The translations under genes were made by a program, and so were the position numbers. Below the pieces are notes generated by a model that saw only the letters and a list, made by a program, of their open reading frames with translations, was not told the DNA's origin and did not search any database. Below are positions 1 through 8,510 of a DNA stretch of 48,531 nucleotides, piece by piece; the first letter of the stretch is position 1; the number at the start of each line of letters is the position of its first letter. The DNA is from Candidatus Pelagibacter sp. (GTDB taxonomy: Bacteria > Pseudomonadota > Alphaproteobacteria > Pelagibacterales > Pelagibacteraceae): positions 1-48,531 of the forward strand of contig NZIO01000049.1 in the NCBI GenBank assembly GCA_002689925.1. Direction: 5' to 3'.

Positions 1-85
1 TTCTTTTTTTAGTTTTTTTAACTTTTCTTTTTTTAGTTTTTTTAACTTTTCTTTTTTTAGTTTTTTTAACTTTTCTTTTTTTAGT
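1..85. repeat. 24-bp tandem repeat inside a coding region
   Basis: About 3.5 near-perfect copies of a 24-base unit made of T-runs separated by ag, aac and c on the plus strand. The unit is exactly eight codons and stays in frame on the minus strand, coding TKKRKVKK each time. Copies lie at 85-62, 61-38, 37-14 and 13-1 (cut by the window edge). Identical copies at DNA level point to recent duplication by replication slippage rather than to protein-level selection alone. Confidence 0.9.
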
Positions 86-103
86 TTTTTTCTTTTTTCC
101 CAT
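1..103 (-). CDS. N-terminus of a lysine-rich repeat protein (partial, runs off the left edge)
   Basis: An ATG at 103-101 opens a reading frame without stops to the window edge, about 34 codons. It has a clear AGGA ribosome binding site about 6 bases upstream and begins 12 bases after the stop of the EVE-domain gene, so it is probably the next gene of the same minus-strand transcript. The visible protein is MGKKKK followed by an eight-residue repeat, TKKRKVKK, about three and a half times. The stretch is strongly basic with no hydrophobic content, so it is likely a disordered nucleic-acid-binding tail in front of a domain outside the window. I do not recognise the gene. In Escherichia coli tsaD neighbours rpsU-dnaG-rpoD, so a sigma factor or primase is a weak guess only. 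Confidence 0.6.
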   Translation of the reverse strand, partial: MGKKKKTKKRKVKKTKKRKVKKTKKRKVKKTKKR

Positions 104-114
104 AAATATCCTAT

Positions 115-534
115 TTAAATATTACCCATCTTAGTAATTATTTTCCAGCTTTTAGTATCAATAGGCATTACACTTAATCTACTTTGTCGAATAAGCCCTA
201 AATGGCTCAATTTTTTCTCTTTTTTAATGTTATCAAGAGTAATTGTTCTTTTAAATTTTGATTTAAACTTTACTTGAACTGCTACAAATCGGTTTTTTTT
301 ATCTGTTTTATCTAAGAAAGCATTCTTAATTACTTCTACAATTCCTACTATTTCCTTACCAATATTTGAATGGTAAAAAAAACATAAGTCTCCTTTTTTC
401 ATCTTTTTTAAATTATTTGCAGCCTGATAATTTCTTACACCATCCCATGCCACACCTTTTTTACCTTCTTTTATTTGTTGGTCAATAGACCATACATTGG
501 GCTCAGACTTCATTAACCAATAGGATTTGACCAT
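115..534 (-). CDS. EVE-domain (PUA-like, DUF55) protein
   Basis: Small 139-residue protein starting with the hallmark YWLMKSEP at residues 5-12, followed by the WDGVRNYQA region and the GD-x-x-FFYHS segment typical of EVE domains (thymocyte nuclear protein 1 family). EVE domains have a PUA-like fold and are thought to bind modified bases in DNA or RNA. The length matches the usual single-domain size (about 135-150), so it appears complete. It sits 3 bases downstream of the methyltransferase gene on the same strand, suggesting co-transcription, but the substrate cannot be told from sequence. Confidence 0.9.
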   Translation of the reverse strand: MVKSYWLMKSEPNVWSIDQQIKEGKKGVAWDGVRNYQAANNLKKMKKGDLCFFYHSNIGKEIVGIVEVIKNAFLDKTDKKNRFVAVQVKFKSKFKRTITLDNIKKEKKLSHLGLIRQSRLSVMPIDTKSWKIITKMGNI

Positions 535-537
535 GTT

Positions 538-1725
538 TTATTTTTTAAAACCAATAAAATAATTCATCCCAAGTCCTGAATAACCTTTAAATAAATATTT
601 AGTATTAAATATAAATTTTTCTAATTTTATTACTTCTCTGTTATTCAAAATTTTTAACAAAGTATTTATTTCTGAAAAATAAATATGCATTTTAGAAACA
701 TGTGGAATTTCTTTTTTATTTTTTTTAATTATATTATTGATATTTTTTTTTAATTTTGTAATTTTAGAAGAAATTGTTTTTGTATTCCTATAAGAAATAT
801 CGTTGAAACTTTTTGAAATTTCTAATAATTCATCAGAAAATGTTTCAAATTTTTTATTTTTTTTAGATTGGTTTCTTGAGCCCCAAATAAGGTTGGTAAA
901 ATTTAATGACTCATTTTTAGGATAGTTTTCTTTATCATTTTTCCATTCCATTTCCTCATCGTCAATAGAATTTATTTTTGGAAAAGAAGAATAAAAACTA
1001 ATCTTATTTTTTTTAAAAATTTCCATTAAACTATTTAATGAATATGAATCTATTTTATGATTAATATAGGTATCAAAAATAATTGCCTTTATTGATCTTC
1101 CAGAAATTTTAGAGGCTCTCATTAAGTGTTTTTTAAAATATTTTTTTGCATTTTTAACAATTTCTTTTTCATTCTTTGAAATTTTATATAATAAATATCT
1201 TTGAAGATTTCTTTGTAAAAACCCTGTTACGATAGAAGCTCCTAATATTAAGACTCCTCCACTCTTTAAGTTCTCTGCCATTAGCTTTATTCCTAATTCT
1301 TTTTTGCTGGTGTGATGTAGCACACCATTACAATGTACAATATCATATAAAACTCTTCTTTTATCTAAGGTAAATTTTCCTTTGAAATTAAAAAGATCTA
1401 TATTTTTAAAATTATTTTGAGAGTTTTGTCTTCCGAACTTTTCAAATATTTCTTTTGATTTTTTAAAAGAATGAGAGTCATATTCTATCAAAGTGCAATC
1501 AGATCCCCATAAATTATAAATTACAGAATACAATCCAGTTCCAGAACCCAGATCAAGTAATTTTTTATTTTTAAATAATTCAATAGGAAAATTTAATTTA
1601 TTATGAAACAAATTTTTCCTTTGTTTTTCTAATTCAACTATATTTTTTTTTTCTATCTTTTCAAAATAAGTTGAAGGATTAACCCGTTTGTAAGTTTTAT
1701 TGAGTTTTTTTAGAGTTATATTCAT
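538..1725 (-). CDS. class I SAM-dependent methyltransferase, substrate unknown
   Basis: A 395-residue protein. Near residues 55-65 it carries the SAM-binding motif I (LLDLGSGTG), followed by an acidic ribose-binding position (LIEYD) and a motif IV-like stretch DIVHCNGVLHHT around residue 130. The remaining C-terminal two-thirds are lysine- and asparagine-rich and not recognised. I chose the ATG at 1725 over an in-frame GTG at 1731 because AAGG lies 5 bases upstream of the ATG. It overlaps the end of the dioxygenase gene upstream by 29 bases, so the two are very likely translated together. Likely a small-molecule or glycan methyltransferase; no specific substrate can be supported. Confidence 0.8.
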   Translation of the reverse strand: MNITLKKLNKTYKRVNPSTYFEKIEKKNIVELEKQRKNLFHNKLNFPIELFKNKKLLDLGSGTGLYSVIYNLWGSDCTLIEYDSHSFKKSKEIFEKFGRQNSQNNFKNIDLFNFKGKFTLDKRRVLYDIVHCNGVLHHTSKKELGIKLMAENLKSGGVLILGASIVTGFLQRNLQRYLLYKISKNEKEIVKNAKKYFKKHLMRASKISGRSIKAIIFDTYINHKIDSYSLNSLMEIFKKNKISFYSSFPKINSIDDEEMEWKNDKENYPKNESLNFTNLIWGSRNQSKKNKKFETFSDELLEISKSFNDISYRNTKTISSKITKLKKNINNIIKKNKKEIPHVSKMHIYFSEINTLLKILNNREVIKLEKFIFNTKYLFKGYSGLGMNYFIGFKK

Positions 1726-2416
1726 AATCACCTTTAAATCTAAAAATACAAGCCAATCTTATTTTAGAAGATCTATTTTTATTTGTTTTGTGAATTACAT
1801 TTTCATGAAAGAGAACAAAGTCTTTTTTGTTCATATTAATAAAAGTCTCTTTATATTTTTTTTTAAACTCGTTAATTTTAGTAGGAATAAAACTATTAAC
1901 TGCCTTTTTATGTTTTTGAAAATTATTTACTGATTTTATATATCCTTCGGCATTACTTCCGGATAATACACTCATAGTACCATTTTTTTTGTTACATTGA
2001 GACAACAAAGGAAATTGAAAATGTATAGTTTTTGTATTTGGATAATAAGGTTTTTCTTGATGCCATTTATACGCTGTTCTATTTGAATTATTAAGACCAA
2101 TCGCCATTCCAGTATTAATTAATTTAAAGTTCTTTTTAAAAATATTTTTAGCTTTCTTTTGAAAAAATTTAGATAAACTTAAAAATTCTTTACTCGAAGT
2201 AAATTTCTTTAATGCAGAGTATAATTCATCAAATTTATCCTCTTTTTCAAAATCTAATATTATTTTAGAATAATTTTTTTTGTTTACTTTTATCTTTAAA
2301 GTTTTTGAATAAGTTGAAAAAAAATTTTTTTCTATCTTTTTTAAATTAATACTTGGAATATTGTTTCTAATTATGAGGTGACCATTAGAATGAAATTTAT
2401 TGTAGTTTTGTTTCAT
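1697..2416 (-). CDS. phytanoyl-CoA dioxygenase (PhyH)-like Fe(II)/2-oxoglutarate oxygenase
   Basis: A 239-residue protein with the PhyH-type iron triad: proximal WHQE (His119, Glu121 taking the usual Asp/Glu place), a distal histidine at about 209 in the FHENVIHKTNKN segment, and Arg220, which would bind 2-oxoglutarate. The HFQFPL and GTMSVLSGSN segments between them match the family core. The family hydroxylates lipids, amino acids and secondary metabolites, so the substrate is open. The overlap with the methyltransferase gene suggests the two modify the same molecule. Confidence 0.8.
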   Translation of the reverse strand: MKQNYNKFHSNGHLIIRNNIPSINLKKIEKNFFSTYSKTLKIKVNKKNYSKIILDFEKEDKFDELYSALKKFTSSKEFLSLSKFFQKKAKNIFKKNFKLINTGMAIGLNNSNRTAYKWHQEKPYYPNTKTIHFQFPLLSQCNKKNGTMSVLSGSNAEGYIKSVNNFQKHKKAVNSFIPTKINEFKKKYKETFINMNKKDFVLFHENVIHKTNKNRSSKIRLACIFRFKGDYEYNSKKTQ

Positions 2417-2467
2417 AGTATTTTTTTTAATGATTTTAAAAGTTTTTACAATTAAATAATAACATCT

Positions 2468-3535
2468 TTAAAATTTTACACCAGCTCCTTTTAAAAAAGG
2501 AGCAGAAGCATCCAAAGGCCATCTTGCTTTTAAAGGAAATTTAAAATCGTTAGTTAATTTCATTTTATAACGCTCAATACCTGCCCATGCAATCATTGCT
2601 GCATTATCACTACATAAATTAATAGGAGGAAAAATAGCTGTAAAATTTTGTTCTTTCGAAAGTTTAATTAAATTTTTTCTTATTGATTCATTTGAAGCCA
2701 CACCACCAGCAATAACAAATGTATTTTCCGAGCTATCTTTTTTAAATTCATTCATTGCAACTTTTGTTTTTTCATACAGAATATCATTGATAGTTTTTTG
2801 AAAAGAAGCTGCTAAATGATATTTTTCTTTATAATTTTTAAAATTTTTAGAAACATGAAGTACAGCTGTTTTTAATCCTGCAAAAGATAAATTACATCCA
2901 CCTCTTTTTAAAATAGGTTTAGGTAATTTAAAATAATTTTTATCTCCTTTTTTTGCCCACTGTTCCAATTTTGGTCCTCCTGGAAATTCAATTCCTATAA
3001 GTTTTGCAGTTTTATCAAAGGCCTCACCTAAGGCATCGTCTATAGTTGTGCCCAATCTTTTATAATTATTTATTCCAGAAACCTTAAGAAACTGAGTATG
3101 CCCTCCAGATATAAGTAATAGCAAATATGGAAAATTTATTTTTTTATTTATTCTGGGACTTAAAGCATGGCCTTCTAAGTGGTTTACAGCAACAAATGGC
3201 TTATTTAAAGAAGCTGCAATAGCTTTTCCAATATTTAAACCAACTGTAAGACAAACTACTAATCCTGGTCCAGCTGTTGCAGCGATTCCATCTAAGCTAT
3301 TTATGTCAATGTTGCCTTTATGAATTGCTTTTTTAATTATAAATTCTATTTTTTCAATATGTGCTCTAGCTGCTAATTCAGGAACAACACCACCAAACTT
3401 TTTATGAACATTAACCTGACTGGAAACAATGTTTGATATTATTTCTTTTGCCCCATTTCTTTTTTCTTTAACTATTGCTGCGGCAGTTTCGTCACAACTA
3501 GTTTCTATACCTAAAAAAGTAAGCTCTTTTCTCAT
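2468..3535 (-). CDS. tsaD: tRNA t6A37 threonylcarbamoyltransferase TsaD
   Basis: A 355-residue ASKHA-fold protein of the Gcp/YgjD/Kae1 family. It starts with FLGIETSCDETAAAIV and has the metal-binding HxxxH (His119 and His123 in NHLEGHALS), LLLISGGHTQF, and a C-terminal LCSDNAAMIAWAG. With TsaB, TsaE and TsaC it installs N6-threonylcarbamoyl on A37 of ANN-decoding tRNAs. TsaB is encoded separately at 31149-31754. Length is normal. It is divergent from hemC with about 55 bases between them, which must contain both promoters. Confidence 0.97.
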   Translation of the reverse strand: MRKELTFLGIETSCDETAAAIVKEKRNGAKEIISNIVSSQVNVHKKFGGVVPELAARAHIEKIEFIIKKAIHKGNIDINSLDGIAATAGPGLVVCLTVGLNIGKAIAASLNKPFVAVNHLEGHALSPRINKKINFPYLLLLISGGHTQFLKVSGINNYKRLGTTIDDALGEAFDKTAKLIGIEFPGGPKLEQWAKKGDKNYFKLPKPILKRGGCNLSFAGLKTAVLHVSKNFKNYKEKYHLAASFQKTINDILYEKTKVAMNEFKKDSSENTFVIAGGVASNESIRKNLIKLSKEQNFTAIFPPINLCSDNAAMIAWAGIERYKMKLTNDFKFPLKARWPLDASAPFLKGAGVKF

Positions 3536-3590
3536 AATTGATTATCTATTTTTCGTTATAAAAAAATAATATAACATAACTATCTAAATT

Positions 3591-4526
3591 ATGTTTAAAA
3601 ATAAAAAAATAAAAATTGGTTCAAGAGGAAGTAAATTATCATTAGCATATTCTAATCATGTTAAAAATTTTTTATTAAATTCTGAACCTAATTTAAATAA
3701 AGACTCAATTGAAATAAAAATTATCAAAACCTCAGGAGATATATTTCAAAATAAACAAATTTCTCAAATTGGAGGAAAGGGAGTTTTTTCTAAAGAGATT
3801 GAAGAACAATTGTTAAATTCAAAAATTGATTTAGCTGTTCATTCTTTAAAAGATTTACCCTCTAAAATGACTAAAGATTTATGTGTAAATTCTATTGTTA
3901 AAAGAAATGACCCTAGAGATGCTTTTGTGAGCTACTCTAGCGAATCTTTTTTTAAATTAAAACCTAATTCAAAGGTTGGAACAAGTTCATTTAGAAGAGC
4001 AGCTCAACTAAAAACTCTTAGACAAGATATTAATATTATTCCAATTAGAGGAAATATAGATACAAGAATTAATAAATTAAAGAATAAAGAGTTTGACGCA
4101 ATAGTTTTAGCTGTTGCAGGCCTCCAGGTTTTGAATATTAAAAATGAAGCTAAAGAAATTTTTTCAATAGATCAAATGTTGCCAGCGGTAGGTCAAGGTG
4201 CAATTGCAATACAGACAAGAAAAAATAATTTTAAAATTTTAGACTTGATTAAAAAAATTAATCATGAAGAAACTTTTATTTGTGTTAATGCAGAAAGGGC
4301 TTTGTTGGAGGCAATAGGGGGTGATTGTGATACTGCAGTAGGGGCTATAGGAACTATAAAAAAAAATAAAATTTTTTTAAGAAGTGAATTATTTTCTAAC
4401 GATGGAAGTGAAAAATTTATTGCAGAAGGTTCAGGAAATTTTAATGAAGCTCAAGAGATTGGATATAGAGTAGGAAAAGATTTATTAAAAAAAGCTGGTT
4501 CAAAATTTAAAGTAATAGGAAGTTAG
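3591..4526 (+). CDS. hemC: porphobilinogen deaminase (hydroxymethylbilane synthase) HemC
   Basis: A 311-residue protein with the full family signature: IKIGSRGSKLSLA at the N-terminus, the catalytic aspartate in AVHSLKDLP (about residue 88), GTSSFRRAAQ, the arginine-rich IPIRGNIDTR, and the cofactor-attachment cysteine in GGDCDTAVGA (Cys246), which binds the dipyrromethane cofactor. It polymerises four porphobilinogens to hydroxymethylbilane in haem synthesis. The next gene, hemD, starts one base after its stop, so the two consecutive pathway steps are translationally coupled. Confidence 0.98.
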   Translation: MFKNKKIKIGSRGSKLSLAYSNHVKNFLLNSEPNLNKDSIEIKIIKTSGDIFQNKQISQIGGKGVFSKEIEEQLLNSKIDLAVHSLKDLPSKMTKDLCVNSIVKRNDPRDAFVSYSSESFFKLKPNSKVGTSSFRRAAQLKTLRQDINIIPIRGNIDTRINKLKNKEFDAIVLAVAGLQVLNIKNEAKEIFSIDQMLPAVGQGAIAIQTRKNNFKILDLIKKINHEETFICVNAERALLEAIGGDCDTAVGAIGTIKKNKIFLRSELFSNDGSEKFIAEGSGNFNEAQEIGYRVGKDLLKKAGSKFKVIGS

Positions 4527-4527
4527 T

Positions 4528-5226
4528 TTGCATATAATCTTAACAAGAACTGAAGAAGATTCGTTAAACTTGGCCGAAACACTAAATATGCAAGGTCATT
4601 TGGTAACACAAATTCCTGTAATAAAAATTAAAAAATTAGAATTTAAAAAAATAGACTTTGAAAAATATAAAAAAATAATTTTCACTAGTTCAAATGCAAT
4701 AAAATTTTTAGATATTAAGAAAATTAACTTTAAAGTTCAATGTTATTGTGTTGGTAGAGCAACAGAGCTTGCTGCTAAACGCGCAGGATTTACTAATATA
4801 TATTCTTCAGAGGGAACTGTAGATTCTTTAATTGAATTAATAATTAGAACATCAGAAAATAAATTAGAAAAAATGCTTTATTTAAGTAGTGAATTTGTTT
4901 CTAGGGATCTTGATGGAGATTTAAAAAATGCAGGATTTTTAGTAGATAGAATTAAGAATTATACCACTCTACCAGTAGAAAAAATTGATCCAAAAAAAAT
5001 AGATTTACTTAAAAAAAATATACCAGATGCCATTTTTGTTTATTCTTCACAAAGTGCTAAAAATTTATTTAATTTAATTAATAAATATTCACTTTTAAAC
5101 ATAGTGACTCATTCCAATCTTATGTGTATAAGCGAAAAGACATTATTAGAGTTAAAAAAAATTAAATGGAAAAAAAAATTTCTTTTTAATCCTGGAGAAG
5201 AAGAACTTTTGTTGGACAAAATTTAA
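4528..5226 (+). CDS. hemD: uroporphyrinogen-III synthase HemD
   Basis: A 232-residue protein beginning HIILTRTEED, the typical HemD start, with two alternating alpha/beta lobes, TSSNAIKF around residues 50-57, YCVGRATELAAKRAGF, and IFVYSSQSAKNLF near residue 170. HemD is poorly conserved, but position directly behind hemC makes the call firm. It cyclises hydroxymethylbilane to uroporphyrinogen III. The start codon is TTG at 4528: it has AGGAAG 5 bases upstream, and the conserved N-terminus begins immediately after it, with no nearby ATG that keeps this strand. Confidence 0.93.
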   Translation: MHIILTRTEEDSLNLAETLNMQGHLVTQIPVIKIKKLEFKKIDFEKYKKIIFTSSNAIKFLDIKKINFKVQCYCVGRATELAAKRAGFTNIYSSEGTVDSLIELIIRTSENKLEKMLYLSSEFVSRDLDGDLKNAGFLVDRIKNYTTLPVEKIDPKKIDLLKKNIPDAIFVYSSQSAKNLFNLINKYSLLNIVTHSNLMCISEKTLLELKKIKWKKKFLFNPGEEELLLDKI

Positions 5227-5228
5227 AT

Positions 5229-6314
5229 ATGGAAATATTCAATAATTTTAAATCATTATTTTTTTCAGTATGGGATAGAGGTATCCTTGGTGTAGATATA
5301 TTTCAAATTTTAGTTGGCATAGGAATTTTTCTTATCTTTTTGATTTTTAGAGGAATAATTAGCAAAATAATTATTAAAAGACTTCAAGATTTAGCAAAAA
5401 AAACTACTAATAAACTTGATGATACTTTTGTTTTTGCAATGGAAGGTCCAGCTAGATTTTTACCAATCGTTCTAGGATTTTTTATTGCTAGTTATTACAT
5501 GTCATTTTCAGATGATAGCAGAGTTATTATCGATACAATTAACAGAACTTTAATAACTATTTTTATTTTTTGGGTTATGCACCAAATTATAGAACCCATT
5601 TCATATATATTGAGCGGTTTAGATAAAGTTCTTACAAGAGAGTTAATTGGATGGATTATAAAATCTCTTAAAATATTAATTTTTATATTAGGTTTGGCAG
5701 CAGTACTTGAACTTTGGGGAATAAAAATTGGTCCAATTATTGCTGGACTTGGTTTGTTCGGTGTTGCAGTTGCTTTGGGAGCTCAGGATTTATTTAAAAA
5801 TTTAATTTCTGGAATTTTAGTTTTAGTTGAAAAAAGATTTAAAATTGGAGATTGGATTTTGGTGGAAGGTATAATCGAAGGAATAGTTGAAAGAATTGGT
5901 TTTAGATCTACAGTTATAAGAAAATTCGATAAATCTCTTGCAATAATTCCTAATTTTCAATTTGCAGAAAATGCTGTTATTAATGTTAGCCAAACAACTA
6001 ATTGGTTGATTAGCTGGATTATTACACTTCAATATGACACGACAATTGAACAACTTAAAACAATAAGAAATCAAATTGAAGATCATATTACTAAAAGTGA
6101 TGATTATAATACTGATATTGGTATAGCAGTCAGAGTGGATAAATTTTCAGACAGTTCGATTGATATGTATGTTCGTTGTTTTACTAAAACTGATAGTTGG
6201 AATGAATGGTTATCTGTAAAAGAAAAATTAGCAATTGAAATTAAACAAATTGTTGAAAAAAATGGTGCTTCTTTTGCATTTCCTAGTCAATCAATTTATG
6301 TTGAGAAAAAATGA
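5229..6314 (+). CDS. MscS-family mechanosensitive ion channel
   Basis: A 361-residue inner-membrane protein with an N-terminal hydrophobic helix, further membrane helices over residues 20-170, and the pore-lining TM3 followed by the MscS beta domain (GVAVALGAQDLFKNLISGI near residues 178-196, then KRFKIGDWI). A cytoplasmic alpha/beta portion completes the fold. Such channels release small solutes on hypo-osmotic shock. It starts 2 bases after hemD and overlaps the yggT gene by 4 bases (ATGA), so it lies within the same operon. Confidence 0.92.
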   Translation: MEIFNNFKSLFFSVWDRGILGVDIFQILVGIGIFLIFLIFRGIISKIIIKRLQDLAKKTTNKLDDTFVFAMEGPARFLPIVLGFFIASYYMSFSDDSRVIIDTINRTLITIFIFWVMHQIIEPISYILSGLDKVLTRELIGWIIKSLKILIFILGLAAVLELWGIKIGPIIAGLGLFGVAVALGAQDLFKNLISGILVLVEKRFKIGDWILVEGIIEGIVERIGFRSTVIRKFDKSLAIIPNFQFAENAVINVSQTTNWLISWIITLQYDTTIEQLKTIRNQIEDHITKSDDYNTDIGIAVRVDKFSDSSIDMYVRCFTKTDSWNEWLSVKEKLAIEIKQIVEKNGASFAFPSQSIYVEKK

Positions 6315-6601
6315 AATCTTTATTATTTTTAATTGATAACATAGTTAGTATTTATGTGTGGGTTTTAATTATAAATGCAATTCTTAGCTGGTTAGTAGCT
6401 TTTAACGTAATTAATATTCAAAATCGATTTGTTTATTCTATACTTGATGTAACTTATAAACTGACCGATCCTATTTTAAATAAAATAAGAAATTTCTTGC
6501 CTAATCTTGGTCCAGTAGATATATCCCCACTTGTATTAATTTTATTATTAATGTTTTTAAGAAATTTAATTTTTGAAATTTTTGCACCCAATTTATTTTA
6601 A
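6311..6601 (+). CDS. YggT-family membrane protein
   Basis: A 96-residue protein with two hydrophobic segments, roughly residues 8-33 and 70-92, and the family's middle region YKLTDPILNKIRNFLP followed by GPVDISPLVLIL. YggT proteins are small integral membrane proteins linked to osmotic stress and, in some bacteria, to division or membrane-protein organisation; the molecular role is not settled. The ATGA overlap with the MscS gene fits a joint role in osmotic response, though that is inference. Confidence 0.92.
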   Translation: MKSLLFLIDNIVSIYVWVLIINAILSWLVAFNVINIQNRFVYSILDVTYKLTDPILNKIRNFLPNLGPVDISPLVLILLLMFLRNLIFEIFAPNLF

Positions 6602-6602
6602 T

Positions 6603-7445
6603 ATGATTATAGATGGAAAAAAAATAGCATCAGAACTTCGAGAAGAGTTAAAACAAGAAGTTTTAAAATTAAGAGAAAAATATAATAAAGTTCCAGGGTT
6701 AACTGTAATCTTAATTGGTGATATGGCACCAAGTCAAATTTATGTCCGTAATAAAGAGAAATCAGCTATTGAAGTAGGTTTAAAATCTGAGGTATTGAGG
6801 TACAAAGAAACAATTGATGAAAAAATAATCTTAGACAAAATTAAAGAATTAAATAAAGATGATGATGTTTCTGGAATTCTAGTTCAATTACCACTACCAA
6901 AACATATCAATAAACAAAAAGTAATTGAAACTATTTTGCCCTCAAAAGATGTTGATGGTTTTCATCCTATGAATGTTGGAAATCTTTCGTCAGGTTATGA
7001 AAGTTCTATTCCTTGTACTCCATTAGGATGTTATTTATTAATAAAGAAAATTGAACCTAATTTAAATGGAAAAAAAGCTGTCATAGTTGGAAGATCAAAT
7101 TTAAATGGTAAACCAATGACACAACTACTCTTAAAAGAAAATTGCACAGTAACAATTACTCACTCAAAAACTAAAAATTTAAAAGCGGAATGCTTAGAAG
7201 CAGACATTATTGTTGCTGCTGTAGGTATTCCTGAACTCGTTAAAGGTGATTGGGTTAAAAAGGATGCAATTATAATTGATGTGGGCATTAATAAAACGAA
7301 CAAAGGTATAGTGGGTGATGTTGCTTTTAAAGAAGTTTCAAAAGTAGCTAAAGCTTTAACACCTGTTCCAGGTGGAGTAGGCCCAATGACAATTGCTTGT
7401 TTATTAAAAAATACTGTAGAGTGTTTTAAGAGATCTCAAAAATAA
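6603..7445 (+). CDS. folD: bifunctional methylenetetrahydrofolate dehydrogenase/cyclohydrolase FolD
   Basis: A 280-residue enzyme interconverting 5,10-methylene- and 10-formyl-tetrahydrofolate with NADP. It shows MIIDGKKIAS at the start, the catalytic Tyr and Lys in SQIYVRNKEK (Tyr47, Lys51), the QLPLPKH and DVDGFHP motifs, the Rossmann segment VGRSNLNGKPM, and PVPGGVGPMTIA. A TTG at 6573 would add ten residues that overlap yggT and match nothing in the family, so I place the start at ATG 6603, one base after the yggT stop. One-carbon supply is relevant because DMSP demethylation (dmdA, right end) delivers methyl groups to tetrahydrofolate. Confidence 0.97.
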   Translation: MIIDGKKIASELREELKQEVLKLREKYNKVPGLTVILIGDMAPSQIYVRNKEKSAIEVGLKSEVLRYKETIDEKIILDKIKELNKDDDVSGILVQLPLPKHINKQKVIETILPSKDVDGFHPMNVGNLSSGYESSIPCTPLGCYLLIKKIEPNLNGKKAVIVGRSNLNGKPMTQLLLKENCTVTITHSKTKNLKAECLEADIIVAAVGIPELVKGDWVKKDAIIIDVGINKTNKGIVGDVAFKEVSKVAKALTPVPGGVGPMTIACLLKNTVECFKRSQK

Positions 7446-8510
7446 TTAATTTTTTTCCATTAACCATAAGCCATCTTCACTTAAAAAAAATATTTTTCCA
7501 CTAGAAGGATGAACCTGAATATCTCTTATCCTTCCAATTTTATTTTTAAAAATAATTTTTTCTTTTATGTTCGATAAATCTTCAAATATTAATTTTCTCA
7601 ACGATTTATCTTTGAGCGAAGTGACTAAGGCATCTCCATTCCATTCTTTAAACTCTTTTCCTTTATAAATTGTGATTGCGCTTACAGCGATAGAGGGAAC
7701 CCAGTAACGAATAGCTTTTGTAAAACCTGGTTTCCATTTAGGACCAATTTTAGTTCCTGAATAATTTTTTCCACCCCATCCTAATATTTTCCATCCATAA
7801 TTTTCACCTTTCTTAGCTTGACCAAACCAATCACCACCTTTAGCTCCATGATTGCTCAAATAAATTTTTCCATCATATGGAGATAAAGTAAGACCTTGTG
7901 GGTTTCTTATTCCTATTTGATAGATTTCTGGCAGCCAGTTTTTTTTATCTATAAATTTTGGGTTATCTTTTGGAATACTTCCATCTATATGAATTCTAAT
8001 GATACTTCCAGGGTGTTTATTTGGATCTTGGGCAATCATACCTTGCCCTCTTTCACCAATTGAGGCAAAAAGATAATTATCTTTGATAGCTAATCTTGAG
8101 CCAAAATGATAGCCACTGTCTATTGGAGGATTTGCTTGAAAAATATTTTTAAAGTTTAATTTTTTTTTATTTAATTTAGCCCTAGCAATAGATGTGCTAG
8201 TTCTCCAATCTCCCCTATCTTCTGAATATGAAATCCAAAGAAAATTATCTTTATATAAAATATCTAATAATCCACCTTGACCTATATTTAAAAAATTAAT
8301 GTTATGATCAACTTCTGAGATTGCTTTAGAAGTGATATTGATTATTTTTATTTTTCCACCTTTTTCAGTTATTATTATCTGGTCATTATTAATAAACGAA
8401 GAACCCCAGGGCTCATTAAGATTTGTTATTTTTGTAAATTTATAATCTTCAGAAAAAGATTTTGATGTAAACAAAATAAAAAAAACTATAAATAAAAAGT
8501 AATTTTTCAC
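7446..8510 (-). CDS. periplasmic PQQ-type aldose sugar dehydrogenase (glucose/sorbosone dehydrogenase family)
   Basis: A 354-residue protein with a signal peptide (KNYFLFIVFFILFTSKSFS, cleavage near residue 20) and the soluble glucose dehydrogenase six-bladed propeller: EPWGSSFI and ITEKGGKI in blade 1, HFGSRLAI, GIRNPQGLTLSPYDG near residue 200, and a C-terminal GRIRDIQVHPSSGKIF. Homologues such as E. coli YliI oxidise aldoses in the periplasm with PQQ and pass electrons onward. No PQQ synthesis genes are in this window, so cofactor source is open. Its stop abuts that of the convergent folD, and its start directly follows the SDR gene (stop at 8511), indicating co-transcription. Confidence 0.88.
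   Translation of the reverse strand: MKNYFLFIVFFILFTSKSFSEDYKFTKITNLNEPWGSSFINNDQIIITEKGGKIKIINITSKAISEVDHNINFLNIGQGGLLDILYKDNFLWISYSEDRGDWRTSTSIARAKLNKKKLNFKNIFQANPPIDSGYHFGSRLAIKDNYLFASIGERGQGMIAQDPNKHPGSIIRIHIDGSIPKDNPKFIDKKNWLPEIYQIGIRNPQGLTLSPYDGKIYLSNHGAKGGDWFGQAKKGENYGWKILGWGGKNYSGTKIGPKWKPGFTKAIRYWVPSIAVSAITIYKGKEFKEWNGDALVTSLKDKSLRKLIFEDLSNIKEKIIFKNKIGRIRDIQVHPSSGKIFFLSEDGLWLMEKN

Noticed and set aside
1-85. CRISPR-like array
   Set aside because: Repeats are direct and contiguous without spacers, and they are in-frame codons.
1700-1933. Plus-strand 77-codon frame opposite the dioxygenase and methyltransferase genes
   Set aside because: It is a low-complexity Phe/Ile-rich shadow of genes on the other strand, with no ribosome site or family match.
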